Assembly: GCA_014526335.1 (NCBI GenBank)
Contig: JACTAT010000153.1
Coordinates: 124,001-188,000 of the forward strand
DNA: 64,000 bases
Reading direction: 5' to 3'
DNA from: Chrysaora quinquecirrha
Lineage: Eukaryota > Cnidaria > Scyphozoa > Semaeostomeae > Pelagiidae
Under the pieces are notes generated by a model. The model was given only the letters and a program-made list of their open reading frames with translations, had not been told where the DNA came from and ran no database searches. Of this stretch, positions 47,700 through 59,095 are shown piece by piece. A program made the translations under genes and the position numbers. How positions within the stretch are numbered: position 1 is the stretch's first letter; every line of letters starts with the position of its first letter.

Positions 47700-49344
47700 T
47701 GACATAAACAAATAATTAACGATAATGTTAATTCATTATAGATGATACTTTGTTCCATATTTACTAATGCAGCACAGACTGTAACTAGTTTATCTATAAC
47801 AGACACTTTTGTATTTCCTAATGCTTCATCTTTTAATGATTTAATGAATCTTAAATTGCATTGGTCTATCCAATATGTGGAATATATTCTTGATGACTCC
47901 AATTACACGTGACTCTTCAACCTCCTTTGCTGGGAGCTGTTTTCTTCCTTTCATGAAAGAGGGAGTGATCAATTCTGCACTGACTGATGCTGCAAAATCA
48001 TCCTGCAAAGTGGATCTTCTGTCAGCAAGGATCTGATCACCTGGCAAAAAGTGCTTATAGGAAATGAAATTTGATTTTCAAACAATTTCAACATCAGAGG
48101 CTCTTCGACCCCATGCAGGACTAACGAAAGTGACACTTCCAGCAGGGTGGCAAGCAATCAGGAATTTCACTGTTGTAGATTTTTTGTAGCTAGAATATGT
48201 TTGTGTTCTAGCTTTGTGAGATTTTGGGTTCTTAATTTTGATTTCAAAACAGTCAATTATGCATGTAAGCCTTGGATATCTTGTTCTGAAATGAGGCGGA
48301 ATGGTACGAAACATGACTTCCTTATCTGGCCAATGTACAAGGAATCCAATTTTGGCATGCAACAAATTTATCCAGAGAGGTTGATCTTGAGATACCAAAA
48401 AATTGGTAATGAAATCCACCGAAATGATTTGTCGCAGCTTTACCAATGTTGCAAAAGGGTGTTAAAGCAACCCCAATTGATTCCAGTAAGAAGCTTGCAT
48501 TTTTCATCATTATTATGAATTGCCTCTATGTTCAAGCTCTTGCTTTGTCCAATGTCAACCTGCTTTTGAAGAATTTTTATCTCATTCTCAAGATCTTTAC
48601 TTTTAGATGTTTGGCTAATTAGCCTCTCCTTTAGCATGTTTTTCTCTGACTTCAATTCAGTGATTTCTTCTTCAAGTATTGGAATGTCTTCGACAGATTT
48701 GGGAACTGGCAAATTATTTTCAGTTTCTGAAATTGGTGGAGTTGCTGGATGCATGTCAAATGATTTTTCATAGAGAGTGATTGAGTCATGGATAGGTGGA
48801 GTTTTACCAGGTTTTTTCTTGTTGTTGTCAGCATTTGATGTAGCTTTCAATGTTTCCATTTTTCTTTTCCTTTCATATCTGTCTCTTCTGTTTGTTGCAT
48901 TTTCAGATCGTCTGTCTTTTTCCGGAAAAACCGACGGAACATAGTCAGGGTAATCCGGATGTTGTGACTTCTTACCTGGGAAAATGAGATGGCAAGTAAT
49001 GTAACAAATTTAGTCTAGATAGAAACATAAAACAGGAACCACAAAATACGGAGATGAAAACCAAAATTCACAACAATACAACAGATACAAACAAGCATAA
49101 ACAAGAAAATAACGTTTTTATCAAATGAAATCCATACTTACCCTCTACAAAATGTTTTGAGCAAACATAGTGGTAATCAGATTTCGGGCCCACAACCTCC
49201 CGTTTTTGTCTTCTCTTCATATGGCCTGAAGCCATAGAATGCTTCTTTCTGGCTCAGTTGCTTCACTTGGGATCATGTAAAAGCTTAGATCTGGGGTTTT
49301 CTTCTTGTTAGCAGTGCAAAGGTCAAACAACAACTCTTAGGCAT
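47700..49344 (-). pseudogene. ISL2EU transposase: THAP finger, coiled coil, DDE_4-type nuclease
   Basis: The first ATG is at 49344. A THAP finger follows, with frame slips: DLSFYMIP..., a Trp region, and YHYVCSKHFVEG before a GTAAG donor near 49140. The next exon (about 48976 downward) reads HPDYPDYVPSVFP, the end of the THAP fold. A coiled coil (LEEEITELKSEKNMLKERL) lies near 48690-48600. The catalytic part at 48446-48078 has CIIDCFEIKIKNPKSHKARTQT (first Asp) and SPAWGRRASDVEIV. Further on come DQILADRR (second Asp) and AKEVEESR (third acidic). The C-terminal phrase SLKDEALGN lies near 47830. Several stops make it non-functional. Confidence 0.88.
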
Positions 49345-49474
49345 CTTGAAGTCCGTACAAAACTGTGCAATACATGAAAGGCCTCATTGCGTGAAAGCAA
49401 CACATTTCCCCTTCACGTTGTTGCTAGGGCGCGAGAAATGCGAATTCCCGGATGTGCGGACAGGATCTATAGGC

Positions 49475-51020
49475 TTATAGATTGACAAAATGAGCAGATG
49501 AGGTGAAGAGAAGATAAAAATTTTAATGCTTACGTTAAATTTTTGCTGAAAAAATTTTATTCTTTGTTTTTTCTGTAATCATCAATTGCTTATGAGCAGT
49601 ATAATATAATATATTGAAACAAGGAAGTGTGCTTCCAACTTAAATTCCTCTTGTGACGAGTTAGAAGTCAGATGAAATCACAAGTAACTACTAAATAACA
49701 AAAGCGGCCGTTGTGATAATTAAAAATTTTAATTTTGTCAAATATCTGATTCGAATATCTCAATATCGTTACTGATTCCGTTTCTAAAATTTTGCAAGGC
49801 TTAAAGTCAGCCTTGTTTACAAGCTTACATCAATCACACAACAAACAGTTACAAGAAAACCTTGAGAGGGGGTGGATTCGAAATCCCCCAGTAGGATTAG
49901 GATTAAAAACAATTGTGTTGAGCAACATAAACAAAACAATTGTCTGCGCCCTGACACCCAGGCATGTACATAGCTAATTGAGCATATTTGAGTAGCCATC
50001 TACATCTTCAAAATGAGAAATTCCTGAATATGAATTATTAAATTGAATTACTAAAAGACCAAAAATTGCAAATTACGTTTTTCTGAACACTTTTAGACAG
50101 GGCATATAGTCCAACAATCTAACAATCATGCTAACTTACATTTTCTCGACGGATTGCGTTACGATAAGCTCTGAAGTTAGAGATTCAATTGCATCTTTTA
50201 ACTAAAGGACTATTTGTCACGTGACAGATGACATTATTTTTGATACAATTTCAATGTTTCAAGTCATTGTAACTCGACTAATAGTGGTCCAATCGTGACA
50301 ACACCCGCATATTAGGCATTGTCACCAAGAGCTCGTTCGAATGATGTGTAACTATGCAATATTAGCTTACATCAGCATTTTGACAATCACATGACCATGG
50401 AAACATTTAAGATTATACTTTGTCTTTCAATGTCCTTGATCCTTAAATTGAATTGATTATTGAAATGCCACCCACTGTCTGCTATTGTGTACCGGATACT
50501 AATATCAAACGATCATATCCTGTTCACATCACTAGTGGATTCATATCTGAAACACGACTCAAACGAACAGCTTGCATCTAGAGACATTTTCGGAAAATGA
50601 TGATTGAGAGAAAATGGAACTATCTTCATTCTTAAATCTTGAATCTGCAACTGGTATCAAGTGCTTGTCTTTCGAGTCTTCTATTTCCAAGAAAGATGAT
50701 GTCTAACTCACAAGGTTTGGGAAAACGTGAAAAGAAAGGCAAATGAATGGAGTTGTATTGATATCAGTGCTGATGATAAGTTTTATCCTTTCAATCATTA
50801 TATCAGCGTATAAAAGACGTCGATGAGGCATTTGGAAATATACACAACAACTGCCGAGTTTAATTTGATTTGAAGTTGCATGCCTTCAGGAAAAATTAAA
50901 ATCCCACTTCTTCCAGTAATGGAAAGGCGGTAATATGAACTGTGAATTCGCTGAAGGTATTGGAGATAATAATTCCCGAAACAGAAAATCAAAAAGAGAA
51001 GCAAACAATCAACCTTGTTC
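49475..51020. other. no gene recognised
   Basis: I find no domain-bearing frame. A frame beginning MPPTVCYCVP at about 50465 recalls the start of a zinc-finger exon but breaks after 37 codons. No paired ends are visible. Confidence 0.45.
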
Positions 51021-51055
51021 CCAGGGCTATTCAGGCGAGCCATGAATAGCCCTGG
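51021..51055. repeat. perfect 12-bp palindrome at the element's left end
   Basis: CCAGGGCTATTC (51021-51032) and its complement GAATAGCCCTGG (51044-51055) surround 11 bases. The right half is the left end of the 51.0-63.2 kb element; the left half lies outside it. Confidence 0.85.
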
Positions 51056-51218
51056 TACCTAACCCACGATTCGTGGGTGATTATGAAAATTTATGCATAA
51101 TTTATGCATAACTTTTTTATAATTATAATAATACATTAAAGATGATAAATCATCATATCAATTATTCGATTCAATATTTTGGCAGGAACAAGCAGCCTAA
51201 TTTTCTGATATTCTGAAG

Positions 51219-53258
51219 ATGGAGGCTTGGAAAATTATCGTCAACTTCTTTCAGAAGCTAGATTTTGCTCTTCAGAGCTCTTGCTATATCGAAACAGGGA
51301 TTGTGTTGAAGCCTGCTCAAATACAAGCACTCTTCTCAGTTCATTCAGGGCAAGATACAGTTGTCCTTCTTCCGACTGGTTACGGAAAATCTGTTATCTT
51401 TCATCTCTTGCCTTGGCTGATGTTGAAAGATTAAAAGAACCAGTTATAGTGGTAGTTGTTTGTCCTCTAAATGCACTGATCTTTGACCAGATAAAGAAGC
51501 TTCGGTGTCTTGGAATTTCAGTGTCTTTTCTACAATCTTGTGAGTCAGATTTATCACATTCATTGCAAAATTCCATCCAACAAGACGGCCTAATGCAAGC
51601 ACAACAACTAAATTGCAGATCAATGCTACAGTCCATTCCAAACATTGCTTTCATTCATCCAGAAGCAGTCGTTTCTCCATCAGAGACCATAAGAGAAATT
51701 TTCCTCTCTGAAAATTTTCAGCAAAACGTCGTTGCCAGTGTAATTGATGAGGCTCATTGTGTTGTTGAATGGGGTTCACGGAGAGACACCTATCTACTAA
51801 CTTTTTGCTTGCTCACCTAACTACTTTATAATTTATCTTTTTGTGTCCTTGTATTAGCTAATGCTGATTTGTCTGTGGCTTTCTCTTGCCTCTCAATTAA
51901 GTATTTCAAAACGAAATCCTTGTTTACCTATCCTTTTATCTTGTGCTATTTATGAAACAATCAAGAACTGTACTGTACCTTAATTACTTGTGTTTAAAAA
52001 CTCCTTTATAAAATTAGATCATTGCTATAATTTCATGAAGTATTACCTTGGCTATAAATCATAATTTCTGTGAAAACTGGGTAAATTTTTTCATTTGTCA
52101 TTTCAGGAAAAATGCATTCAGATCTGACTATGGTAATCTGTCCATTCTTCACTCATATTTTCCAAATGTGCCAACCATTGCACTTACTGCTACTGCTCCA
52201 CCATCTCATTTAAAGATTATTGTAAGATCACTCCAGCTTAAAAACCCAGTTTATGTTTCACGGTCATCTAACAGGCTTAACATATTTTACAAGAAAGAGG
52301 CACAACTTCCAACAAACTATGGTTCCAAATCATTTGATGAAATTTTAATCCCTATTGCCAATTCATTAAAGAATCTTACAACTGAGTTTCCTCTTACCAT
52401 TATTTACCTTCCTTTGAGATGGTGTGGTTATGCATATAGACTTTTCGAGGATATTCTTGGAGAAGCTCAATATTCCAGCTTTGAAGCAATTCCTGAGAAT
52501 AGACTATTTGCACAATTTCATGCTACCCAAGAAACACAATGAAAGATCTGATTTTAAGCCAGATGGTTACTGGTAAACCTAAATGTTGTATCATTTTTGC
52601 CACCTCAGCTCTTGGAATGGGAGTTGATGCTCCTAACATAGAAAATATCATTCATATTGGGCCACCAAGGACTTTAGAAGCCTACTTTCAGGAGACTGGC
52701 AGAGCTGGAAGAAATGGCTGCAGAGCAAGTGCTCTTCTTTATTTCAATAAGGCTGATATTAATCAATCTCTCAAGGAAATGGATGATTCTGTCAGAAATT
52801 ACTGTTTAAAACATACCACTTGTCTAAGAAAACTTTTACTGGTACATTTTGGATTCAAAGTTCCTACATGTAATCCACATGAATATTGTGATGTTTGCCT
52901 TAGTAAATGTACTTGTGCTGATTGTTTTTCTGCTTCTGTATCAGCTGAAGTTCTGTCTGAACCTATGGATGTTGATCCATGTTTAACGGAGAAGCCAAAA
53001 TGTTTTTCAGCAATAAACAAGGAGCATCTTAGACTTGAATTGGAAAACCTTTGTCTTGAGATTGGCAGCCAGTCGTACCCTATAGGAGGAGGGATAGATT
53101 CTGCAACTGGATTTACATTGGCACTGGTTGAGGAAATTGTAGGAAAATGTGACGTAATTACAGATACCGATTTCTGAATGGAAAACTTTGATTTTTGGTT
53201 TAGAGAGCATGCTAAATTAGTTGATGGTATTATTTGCAACCATGCAAAAGACAACTAA
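51219..53258 (+). pseudogene. RecQ-like superfamily 2 DNA helicase
   Basis: From ATG 51219 the protein shows a Q-motif-like KPAQIQALFSVHSGQD and motif I, VLLPTGYGKSVIFHLL. After a frame shift near 51427 it reads IVVVVCPLNALIFDQ (Ia) and VIDEAHCVVEWG (II). A likely intron spans about 51775-52107 (poor GTTCAC donor, TTTCAG acceptor). The second exon has IALTATAPPS (III), and after another shift at 52540, CCIIFATSALGMGVDAPNIE (V) and AYFQETGRAGRNG (VI). A Cys cluster, YCDVCLSKCTCADC, stands where RecQ zinc-binding residues lie. The frame meets TGA at 53175 but stays open to 53258. No HRDC domain is seen. It would unwind DNA 3' to 5'. Confidence 0.88.
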
Positions 53259-53369
53259 TAGGATCTAGCATCCTAGAACAACTAAGATCAAGCTACTTAA
53301 CATTTAATTATGGCCTTTATTTCATCAACGTTGCAATTATTTTAAGTTTTCAGATCCTTTTCAGTTCTT

Positions 53370-55568
53370 TTAAATGTTTTTTAATCCACTGGTTGAATTC
53401 TCCCATGTTAAGTCTTTCTTTGGGGTTTGCTTTGATTTCAGGAAATAATTCATATTTCCTACCAGGAATAACAAAAATGGTCTTATTTTCATAACATCTT
53501 TTATCATTTTCAGTGCATCGTTACTTTCTCTACTTCTGGTGTGATGAGTTGATGTTTCAGCAACATCTGAGCACTTGCCAAAATTTGTCATAATGTCCCT
53601 GATTCCAGTTACAGCATGAGTGTGCAAAGAAATAGCTTTTTCTGTCTTATTGGCTCCCATAGACTTGATTAGATCTTTTGCTAGTCTTATACAGATTTCT
53701 TGGGCCAAATCATTTTCGATATCCGCGGCCACCTTTCCAGTTAACAAATTTGCCCCATTTAATCTGTTCTGCCATCCTTTCAGAAAGTAATACTCCCTTT
53801 TGTACTATCGAAAGCAACATTTCCAGTGCATATTTCGAGTAGCTGTTGTTTGCTTTGAAAAAAGAAAGCAGTAACTTTTCATTTACAGCCGCTCTGTTGC
53901 CGTTACCTTCCGCAGCAGTATCTTTTAGCTGTAATAGCATTACTATTAAGTTGATAATTTGCAGACCATAGTTACGAACGTGGTCGTCTTCTGTAGGTTT
54001 TTCTGCTATGGGCTCAAATGCTGACTTTGACAGCAAAGGGCTCTCTCTTCCATGTAGAAATTGTCTTCTCTAGCATTGATGGCAGTTTCTTTAGCACTTT
54101 CATATATAAGCAAAAGAAAAGGCAAGAGTCGATTTAGTGATTATCTGATATAATTTCAGTGTTAGTGAAGCCCCTTCATGAAATAGGCACCTCTGCGCAA
54201 CAGCACTCTCCAAACAGTGAACAAATATTTCTTTTCTGAGGTTATTTCTTAATTACAACAAACAACCAAGCGGATACCCCTCAGCAACAGACAATATCAT
54301 TGGTCCCAGAGAGTTGTCTTTGTATAATGGTTCCATTACATTTAACCTGTCTTTCATATTGTTGTGTATCGTTTTATCATTTCGTTGTGGAAAGTTACAC
54401 CTAACAGTAACTCTCTTTAATAAGAGAATCTTTATAAAAATCACAGAGGAACAAGAATTAAAGAAATAAAAGTAAATTCGAAATTGAAAGATTCTGTAAC
54501 AGAAATTTTTGCGTTGGCTTTCTGAAGATTATTTACGTTTTATCTTATGCAATCCCATCGTTCCCTACAAAAATACGTTTAGATAAGATTTATATGCCCG
54601 AAATTCTACCCTGCAAGGATTTCCTGATCTGGATTATGAAAAACGTTTTGATCCACAAATCTGCCCACGATGTCGTCAAAATATTTTTGCTTCTGCACTT
54701 TGGATTTGTGCATTATATTTACTGGGCGTTGATTTTTCGTAGGACCATTCGTCAGACCATTAATTCCCCAGAATTCCATTGCGGCTGCGATTATGTAAGC
54801 TTTGCCAACACTTATGAAGAATTGCTCTGTTCCTTCATAACTTTTTGTTACCCTTTCTGCATTGACACTTTTTCTATTGTAGTGCTCTTTAAAGAAATGC
54901 AATGTTCCTTCTTCTCTTGTTGACTTGTTGCTGTACAGATTCACATAGCAGTACTGTGGAATTATGGATGATAAGAAAATGTTACATTTCATATAATCAG
55001 GATTCCTTTTAGGTTTTCTTTTTTTGAAGAATGTTTATGTTGAAAGAAATAACAGAAGCAGGCACACTGGAAGCACGTGGTAGCGAGGGCGACTGCCCCC
55101 TTCCCCCTTCCCCGTCAAAATTTGCTGCTTCTGTCGTCGCCACCATGCCTTGCTTTTGGCGCCCCTTGACAAGAGAAAGATAGAATGAATTAACAAATTG
55201 AAGACTTCATTTTCCTGAAGAAAGGATGCTTTTGTGTGCCAAAGTTCACAGGTGTAAGGAATGGTATGATCAAATCGCTGGGTGGCAGTTTTGTTACCTG
55301 CTGTAAGATCTCTTGCTCCAGCAAAACGAACTCGGATAAGCTGGTCTCTGCCAAAAAGGACTGAAATTTCCTTTAGCAGATCTTGTTCGTCTTGCTGTCA
55401 GAAATGTGCACTTGGTTGATCTGGCCTTGCAACGCCTCCTGGATTCAATTCCATTAAATCTTCTTTGTAATCCTCATTAATTTTTCTGGCTTTTTTGTAA
55501 ATTCCCCATATCCATTTCTCATACGCTCGCATTATTTGAACAACATCGGAGTACAGGTTCTCTGAATA
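53370..55568 (-). pseudogene. DUF6589 gene, final exon left of the pogo element
   Basis: Just left of the pogo end the frame reads SENLYSDVVQIMRAYEKWIW, continuing directly from the right side of the pogo element. Downstream are LFGRDQLIRVRFAGARDLTA (55380-55310), WHTKASFLQ, and at 54992-54606 the phrase HYNRKSVNAERVTKSYEG with PTKNQRPVN. From 54036 come KLLLSFFKANNSYSKYALEM and RMAEQIKWGKFVNW, and the last frame ends at 53370. The 54040-54600 stretch lacks open frame and may be an intron or a worn piece. Confidence 0.75.
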
Positions 55569-55581
55569 CATTAATCTCCAA

Positions 55582-55710
55582 AATTTTCGGACCTATTATT
55601 TTCGGACATTTAATTTTCGGACACAAATTTTCGGACAAAAATGTCAAAAATTTCGGACAATTTCGGACAAAATTTCGGACATTTTCATATTAGTAAATAA
55701 AATTTCGGAC
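55582..55710 (+). repeat. left subterminal TTTTCGGAC array of the pogo element
   Basis: About nine copies of (T)TTTCGGAC(A/C) occur in direct orientation within 130 bases, often 10-20 bases apart. They are likely binding sites for the transposase's N-terminal helix-turn-helix region. Confidence 0.85.
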
Positions 55711-56070
55711 ACAATATAATTTCATAGATACATCACAGAATAAATGGAATACGTTGTTTCACTTCATGTCTCAAAACAAAACTGGCATGGTTACCATAGT
55801 ACTGTTAAAGTTATGTAGAAGCTTCGATCAGAAAAGACTCACATGATTATATCAACATAACAGAACATGAATAAATATCACAAGCATAAAAACGCCAACA
55901 GAACAGAGTTATACAAAGCTAATTAATAACTGGAACGAATCAATAAATAAGAACATGAGTCACATGATTCATGACAACTTCCCTTTCCTGCAAGTACTGT
56001 ACATTCATAAAGTATGTAAAGTATAGTAAAATATAGTATTAACAACAGTTTCTACAATCGTTTTGACAGC

Positions 56071-57506
56071 TTAATCTAAATCAGCGAAGGGATCCTCAGG
56101 TTCAAGTTCAATATTTATTGCCTCTGTTATTCCTGCAATTTCAAATCCCTTCATTATAAGATCTCTTTTGTTGCGAAGATGGTCATACAATCCAATAATC
56201 CATTGCGCGTGCAATGGTTTTATGATGCTCAAATTTGTTTTTACGTTAATAGAGTATACGTCAGTGCCTGCTTGCATTTGCGTTGTGATTTCATCGCATA
56301 CCAGTCTTGAAACTTTCCTGAAAGGAAAGTTTTGATGGACCATTCACTGTTAAATCTAGTGGTTGAAACTCACTCGTTAAGTTATTTGGTACGTATACAT
56401 ACACGCAGTGATTTTCGGCCATGAGATCCAGGATACGTTGCGTCTTCTGCCCCTTAAAAACATCAAAAATCAGAAGAGCCTTTTGATCATCTGGTAAATT
56501 AAGCTCTGAACGCTTCTGCTTCAAATAAGGAAATATAATTTCTTCCAAAAGCTCGATGGCTTTTTCCTCGTTACTCCAGTGATTAGGCGTGTGGGTAACA
56601 TTAAATCCATCCGGAAATGCAACTCCCTGTGGATGGCACCTTACGGTTTTTCCTTGGTAGATGATTTGCATCGGAAGAAACTCGCCACTTTTCGTAATCG
56701 TGAATGTGCCAGTTATCTGCTTTTTCTTACCCTTCCCTATCAAAGGGACACTTGCTGCACCTCTTTTATGCAGGGTATGGTTCGGAGCACAAACGTACGA
56801 CAATGGCGTTTGATCGTAGTTTAATATCAGCTCGTCCGGAATCTTGTAAAGTTGCTGCAGCGTTTTGATGTCGCGTTGAAATTTCAGTTTCTCCTCTTTC
56901 AGAATACCAGGTGCAACAGGAATTTTAGCTGTCGTCCCCATTCTCCGACTCATCTTTTCTCCGTTTTTCTCTAATCGATACAAAACATTTCTTCCCCATT
57001 GGTGATTCAAACTTAAATACCCACCATTTTCGACAAGTAAAGATCGATCATTTGCATTAATGATACCTTCGCGACACTGTTAATGATAGCCGCACTTACA
57101 GGAGCACCCTTGAGGCGTAAACCTTTATTATTTTAATTGTTTTTCCATTAACTCCTCGGGCAATAATTGTTTCCGACCCTTTTTTGTTCTTTAACTCTTT
57201 CACATCGCAACCATCTTCAACGCGTCTTTTAAAATCGCTAACGCTTTGTTTCTTCAACCCAGGATACTTTTTTGACAGATCTCGAACAGTTTTGGCAACT
57301 CCGTGCCTTATAGCGTGCGTCGATGTCTTTCTTCTCTTCCCACTCCAAGTTTTATATTTACCACGAGTTTTGCCTCTTTCTTCTAAATGTTCCAGTGACT
57401 GGACGACCTCCTCGCGCTCACGGACCGTGATGGTTGGCAGCTCTTCTTGACTGCACTCTCCCACTACGTTCGACGCAGTCTTTGTAAAATAATTTAGAAT
57501 CGACAT
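56071..57506 (-). pseudogene. pogo-like transposase (DDE_1), two frameshifts
   Basis: ATG 57506 opens a basic helix-turn-helix region (HAIRHGVAKTVRDLSKKYPG... then SVSDFKRRV). After a shift near 57100 the frame has NGGYLSLNHQWGRNVLYRLE and the catalytic box ELILNYDQTPLSYV (first Asp). It continues with KALLIFDVFKGQKT (second Asp) and VPNNLTSEFQPLDLTVNG (third Asp), the DDD pattern of pogo elements. A further shift near 56345 precedes the C-terminal LSIIKPLHAQWIIGLYDHLR and an acidic tail, EPEDPFADLD, ending at 56071. Length and order are normal for the family. Confidence 0.92.
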
Positions 57507-57945
57507 TTAAAAGTTTGCTCAACTAACTACAACTACTTTTGCTGCCCAGAAGCTTTATAGTCAGAATTAAAAAAGCGTGTCATCCAATACGGTTTGCAGC
57601 ATGAAATTCCAAATGAGGATTACAAACGGTTCATTGTCAATGTCACACCTAATTTCAATGAATGATCCCCCTCACTTATGAAAGAAGCACTTGACCTACT
57701 AACATTACAAAAGAATACTTGATTATGGAAAACTAACATGGATTATTCTGTTTACACTTTTATGGTTTTGACTGTAAGTCGCGTGCTATCTTTAAAACAC
57801 GCTTTGGAACCAGGGTCTAGAATTTCTAAACTGGATTGTGGAATCTAGATCTTGGACCTGGATATGGAAACTTTACCATTAGGGATTGCATCATGCGTCT
57901 AGAAATTGAGTATGTGGAGAATTATTAATGGTGGTGGGCAGATTG

Positions 57946-58012
57946 GAGGTTGGCCAAGTGGTTAGAGTACTGTATATTAAATAATTGCGATGGGCTCCAT
58001 GAGACCCTCACA
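57946..58012 (+). other. tRNA-like or SINE-like head
   Basis: GGTTGGCCAAGTGGTTAGAG resembles the A box and D arm of a tRNA (or a tRNA-derived SINE). A weak B-box-like CTCCATGAGACCCTC follows 40 bases later. The cloverleaf is not complete. It lies between the two divergent pogo genes. AGATTCCAG-type short repeats follow at 58012-58060. Confidence 0.35.
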
Positions 58013-58122
58013 GATTCCAGATTCAGGTTCCAGATTCCAGTTTCAAGATTTCAGTTTCCATGTTTTACAGAAAGCCGTATGGGCTGTATCCATTTTCACA
58101 ATGGTGTTAGCTTTACATTACC

Positions 58123-58815
58123 GTGCAACTACTAAACCTGACTGCCCTCCCTCGTTTCTTCATTATCTTTGAAAACAAGTATTGGGTGGTACGAGAAGTC
58201 ACGATGCAAGCTAATTACACGACGTTGATAGCAAGTCGCGGATGGCATGTGTACGGCAAGACAGCATGGGTTTCACCGCAGCCGGGCGAGAGCCTATTTG
58301 CTAAAAAAGAAAGAGACCCGAATGCTCTGCTGGCGGATCCATATTCTATAGCTTGGATGAGAAAATGTCCATCCAGGTTAACTGCAGATGTCGTCGGGCA
58401 TATGCCCAGAGAAATATCACGATTTGTTCATTATTTCTTAATCCGTGGTGGCACGATCAGTGCTGTTGTTACCAATGGGCGCTATCGCCCGTCCCCTATT
58501 CCAAAGGGAGGGCTGGAGATTTTGCTTTCTGCCACACTAACGTTGGCAATGATGATCAAAGATACTTGCAACGATTAATCAAGCTGATTAATGATAACTA
58601 CGATCCTGCCGCCAATCATGCCGAACACAATGATTCTGCAAATGATGAAGAGGGAAGATCTGAAGATGAGACCGAAGGAGAAACCAGAAATAGAGAGAGG
58701 AAGATCCTGTGGAAGATATTTTCTTCTTGATGACGAAGATTGGGAAAATGAACCTGAGAGAAATGAAACTAGCAATAATTCAGACGAACATGACGAAGTT
58801 ATTATTTTAGATTAA
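58123..58815 (+). pseudogene. HIRAN-like domain protein carried by the pogo element
   Basis: The recognisable part begins near 58230 with RGWHVYGKTAWVSPQPGESL and AKKERDPNALLADPYSIAW. It then reads VVGHMPREISRFVHYFLIRG and SPIPKGGLEI. The pattern YG.xxW.P..GE.L, DPY(A/S)(V/I)A, VGH.PRE.S and GGLEI matches HIRAN-like proteins, a fold known from helicase-like repair factors that bind DNA ends. After a frame shift at the GGLEI box the chain continues with QRYLQRLIKLINDNYDP, then shifts again into an acidic tail ending in EVIILD at 58815. The start may be the internal ATG at 58204. It is divergent from the transposase and wholly inside the element ends. Confidence 0.65.
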
Positions 58816-58919
58816 TGCTGTACTTGTTTTATTTAGATTATTGCTGTACATGATCCAAAACAGAGTCTTGCATCTGATTTGAGTACTTTTATGCTTGAAT
58901 TTATTTTATTTATGCAAAA

Positions 58920-59095
58920 TTAAATTTTCGGACATTTTGAGTATCGGACAATAAAATGTTCGGACATTTTAATTATCGGACAATTAAATTTTCGGACCAC
59001 TACAATTTTCGGACATTAAAATTTTCGGACAATTGAATTTTCGGACCCCTCTTTTGTCCGAAAATTGAAACGTCCGAAAATTTTGGAGATTAATG
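58920..59095. repeat. right subterminal TTTTCGGAC array of the pogo element
   Basis: About eight copies of TTCGGAC(A/C) in direct orientation and two in inverse (GTCCGAAAA at 59056 and 59073) lie within 175 bases. The copies mostly keep the plus-strand orientation of the left array instead of mirroring it. Confidence 0.85.

Larger units (their letters stand above)
40816..49474. mobile_element. ISL2EU (IS4EU-type) element, hosting a P element
   Basis: The left end GCCTATAGATCCTG (40816-40829) is matched in inverted orientation at 49461-49474. Similarity runs about 60-90 bases inward, with the shared words CACATCCGGGA and TAGCAACAACG. The 2-bp target duplication is ambiguous because the ends read CCTATAGG. 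Its two genes are the hallmark ISL2EU pair, a YqaJ-nuclease protein (plus strand) and a THAP-DDE transposase (minus strand), converging near 47700. Without the nested P element it would be about 4.0 kb. Confidence 0.9.
55569..59095. mobile_element. pogo-like element, 3527 bp, with TA duplication
   Basis: The inverted ends start CATTAATCTCCAAAATTTTC and continue GGAC. TA flanks each side (55567-55568 and 59096-59097). Excision with one TA rebuilds the DUF6589 frame LLYSENLYSDVV. Two genes diverge from the middle: a DDE transposase (minus strand) and a HIRAN-like gene (plus strand). Confidence 0.95.

Noticed and set aside
52799..53254. Minus-strand 151-residue frame
   Set aside because: Shadow of the RecQ-like gene C-terminus.
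57946..58012. Functional tRNA gene
   Set aside because: The A box is good, but the B box and acceptor stem do not fit; at most a SINE head or pseudogene.
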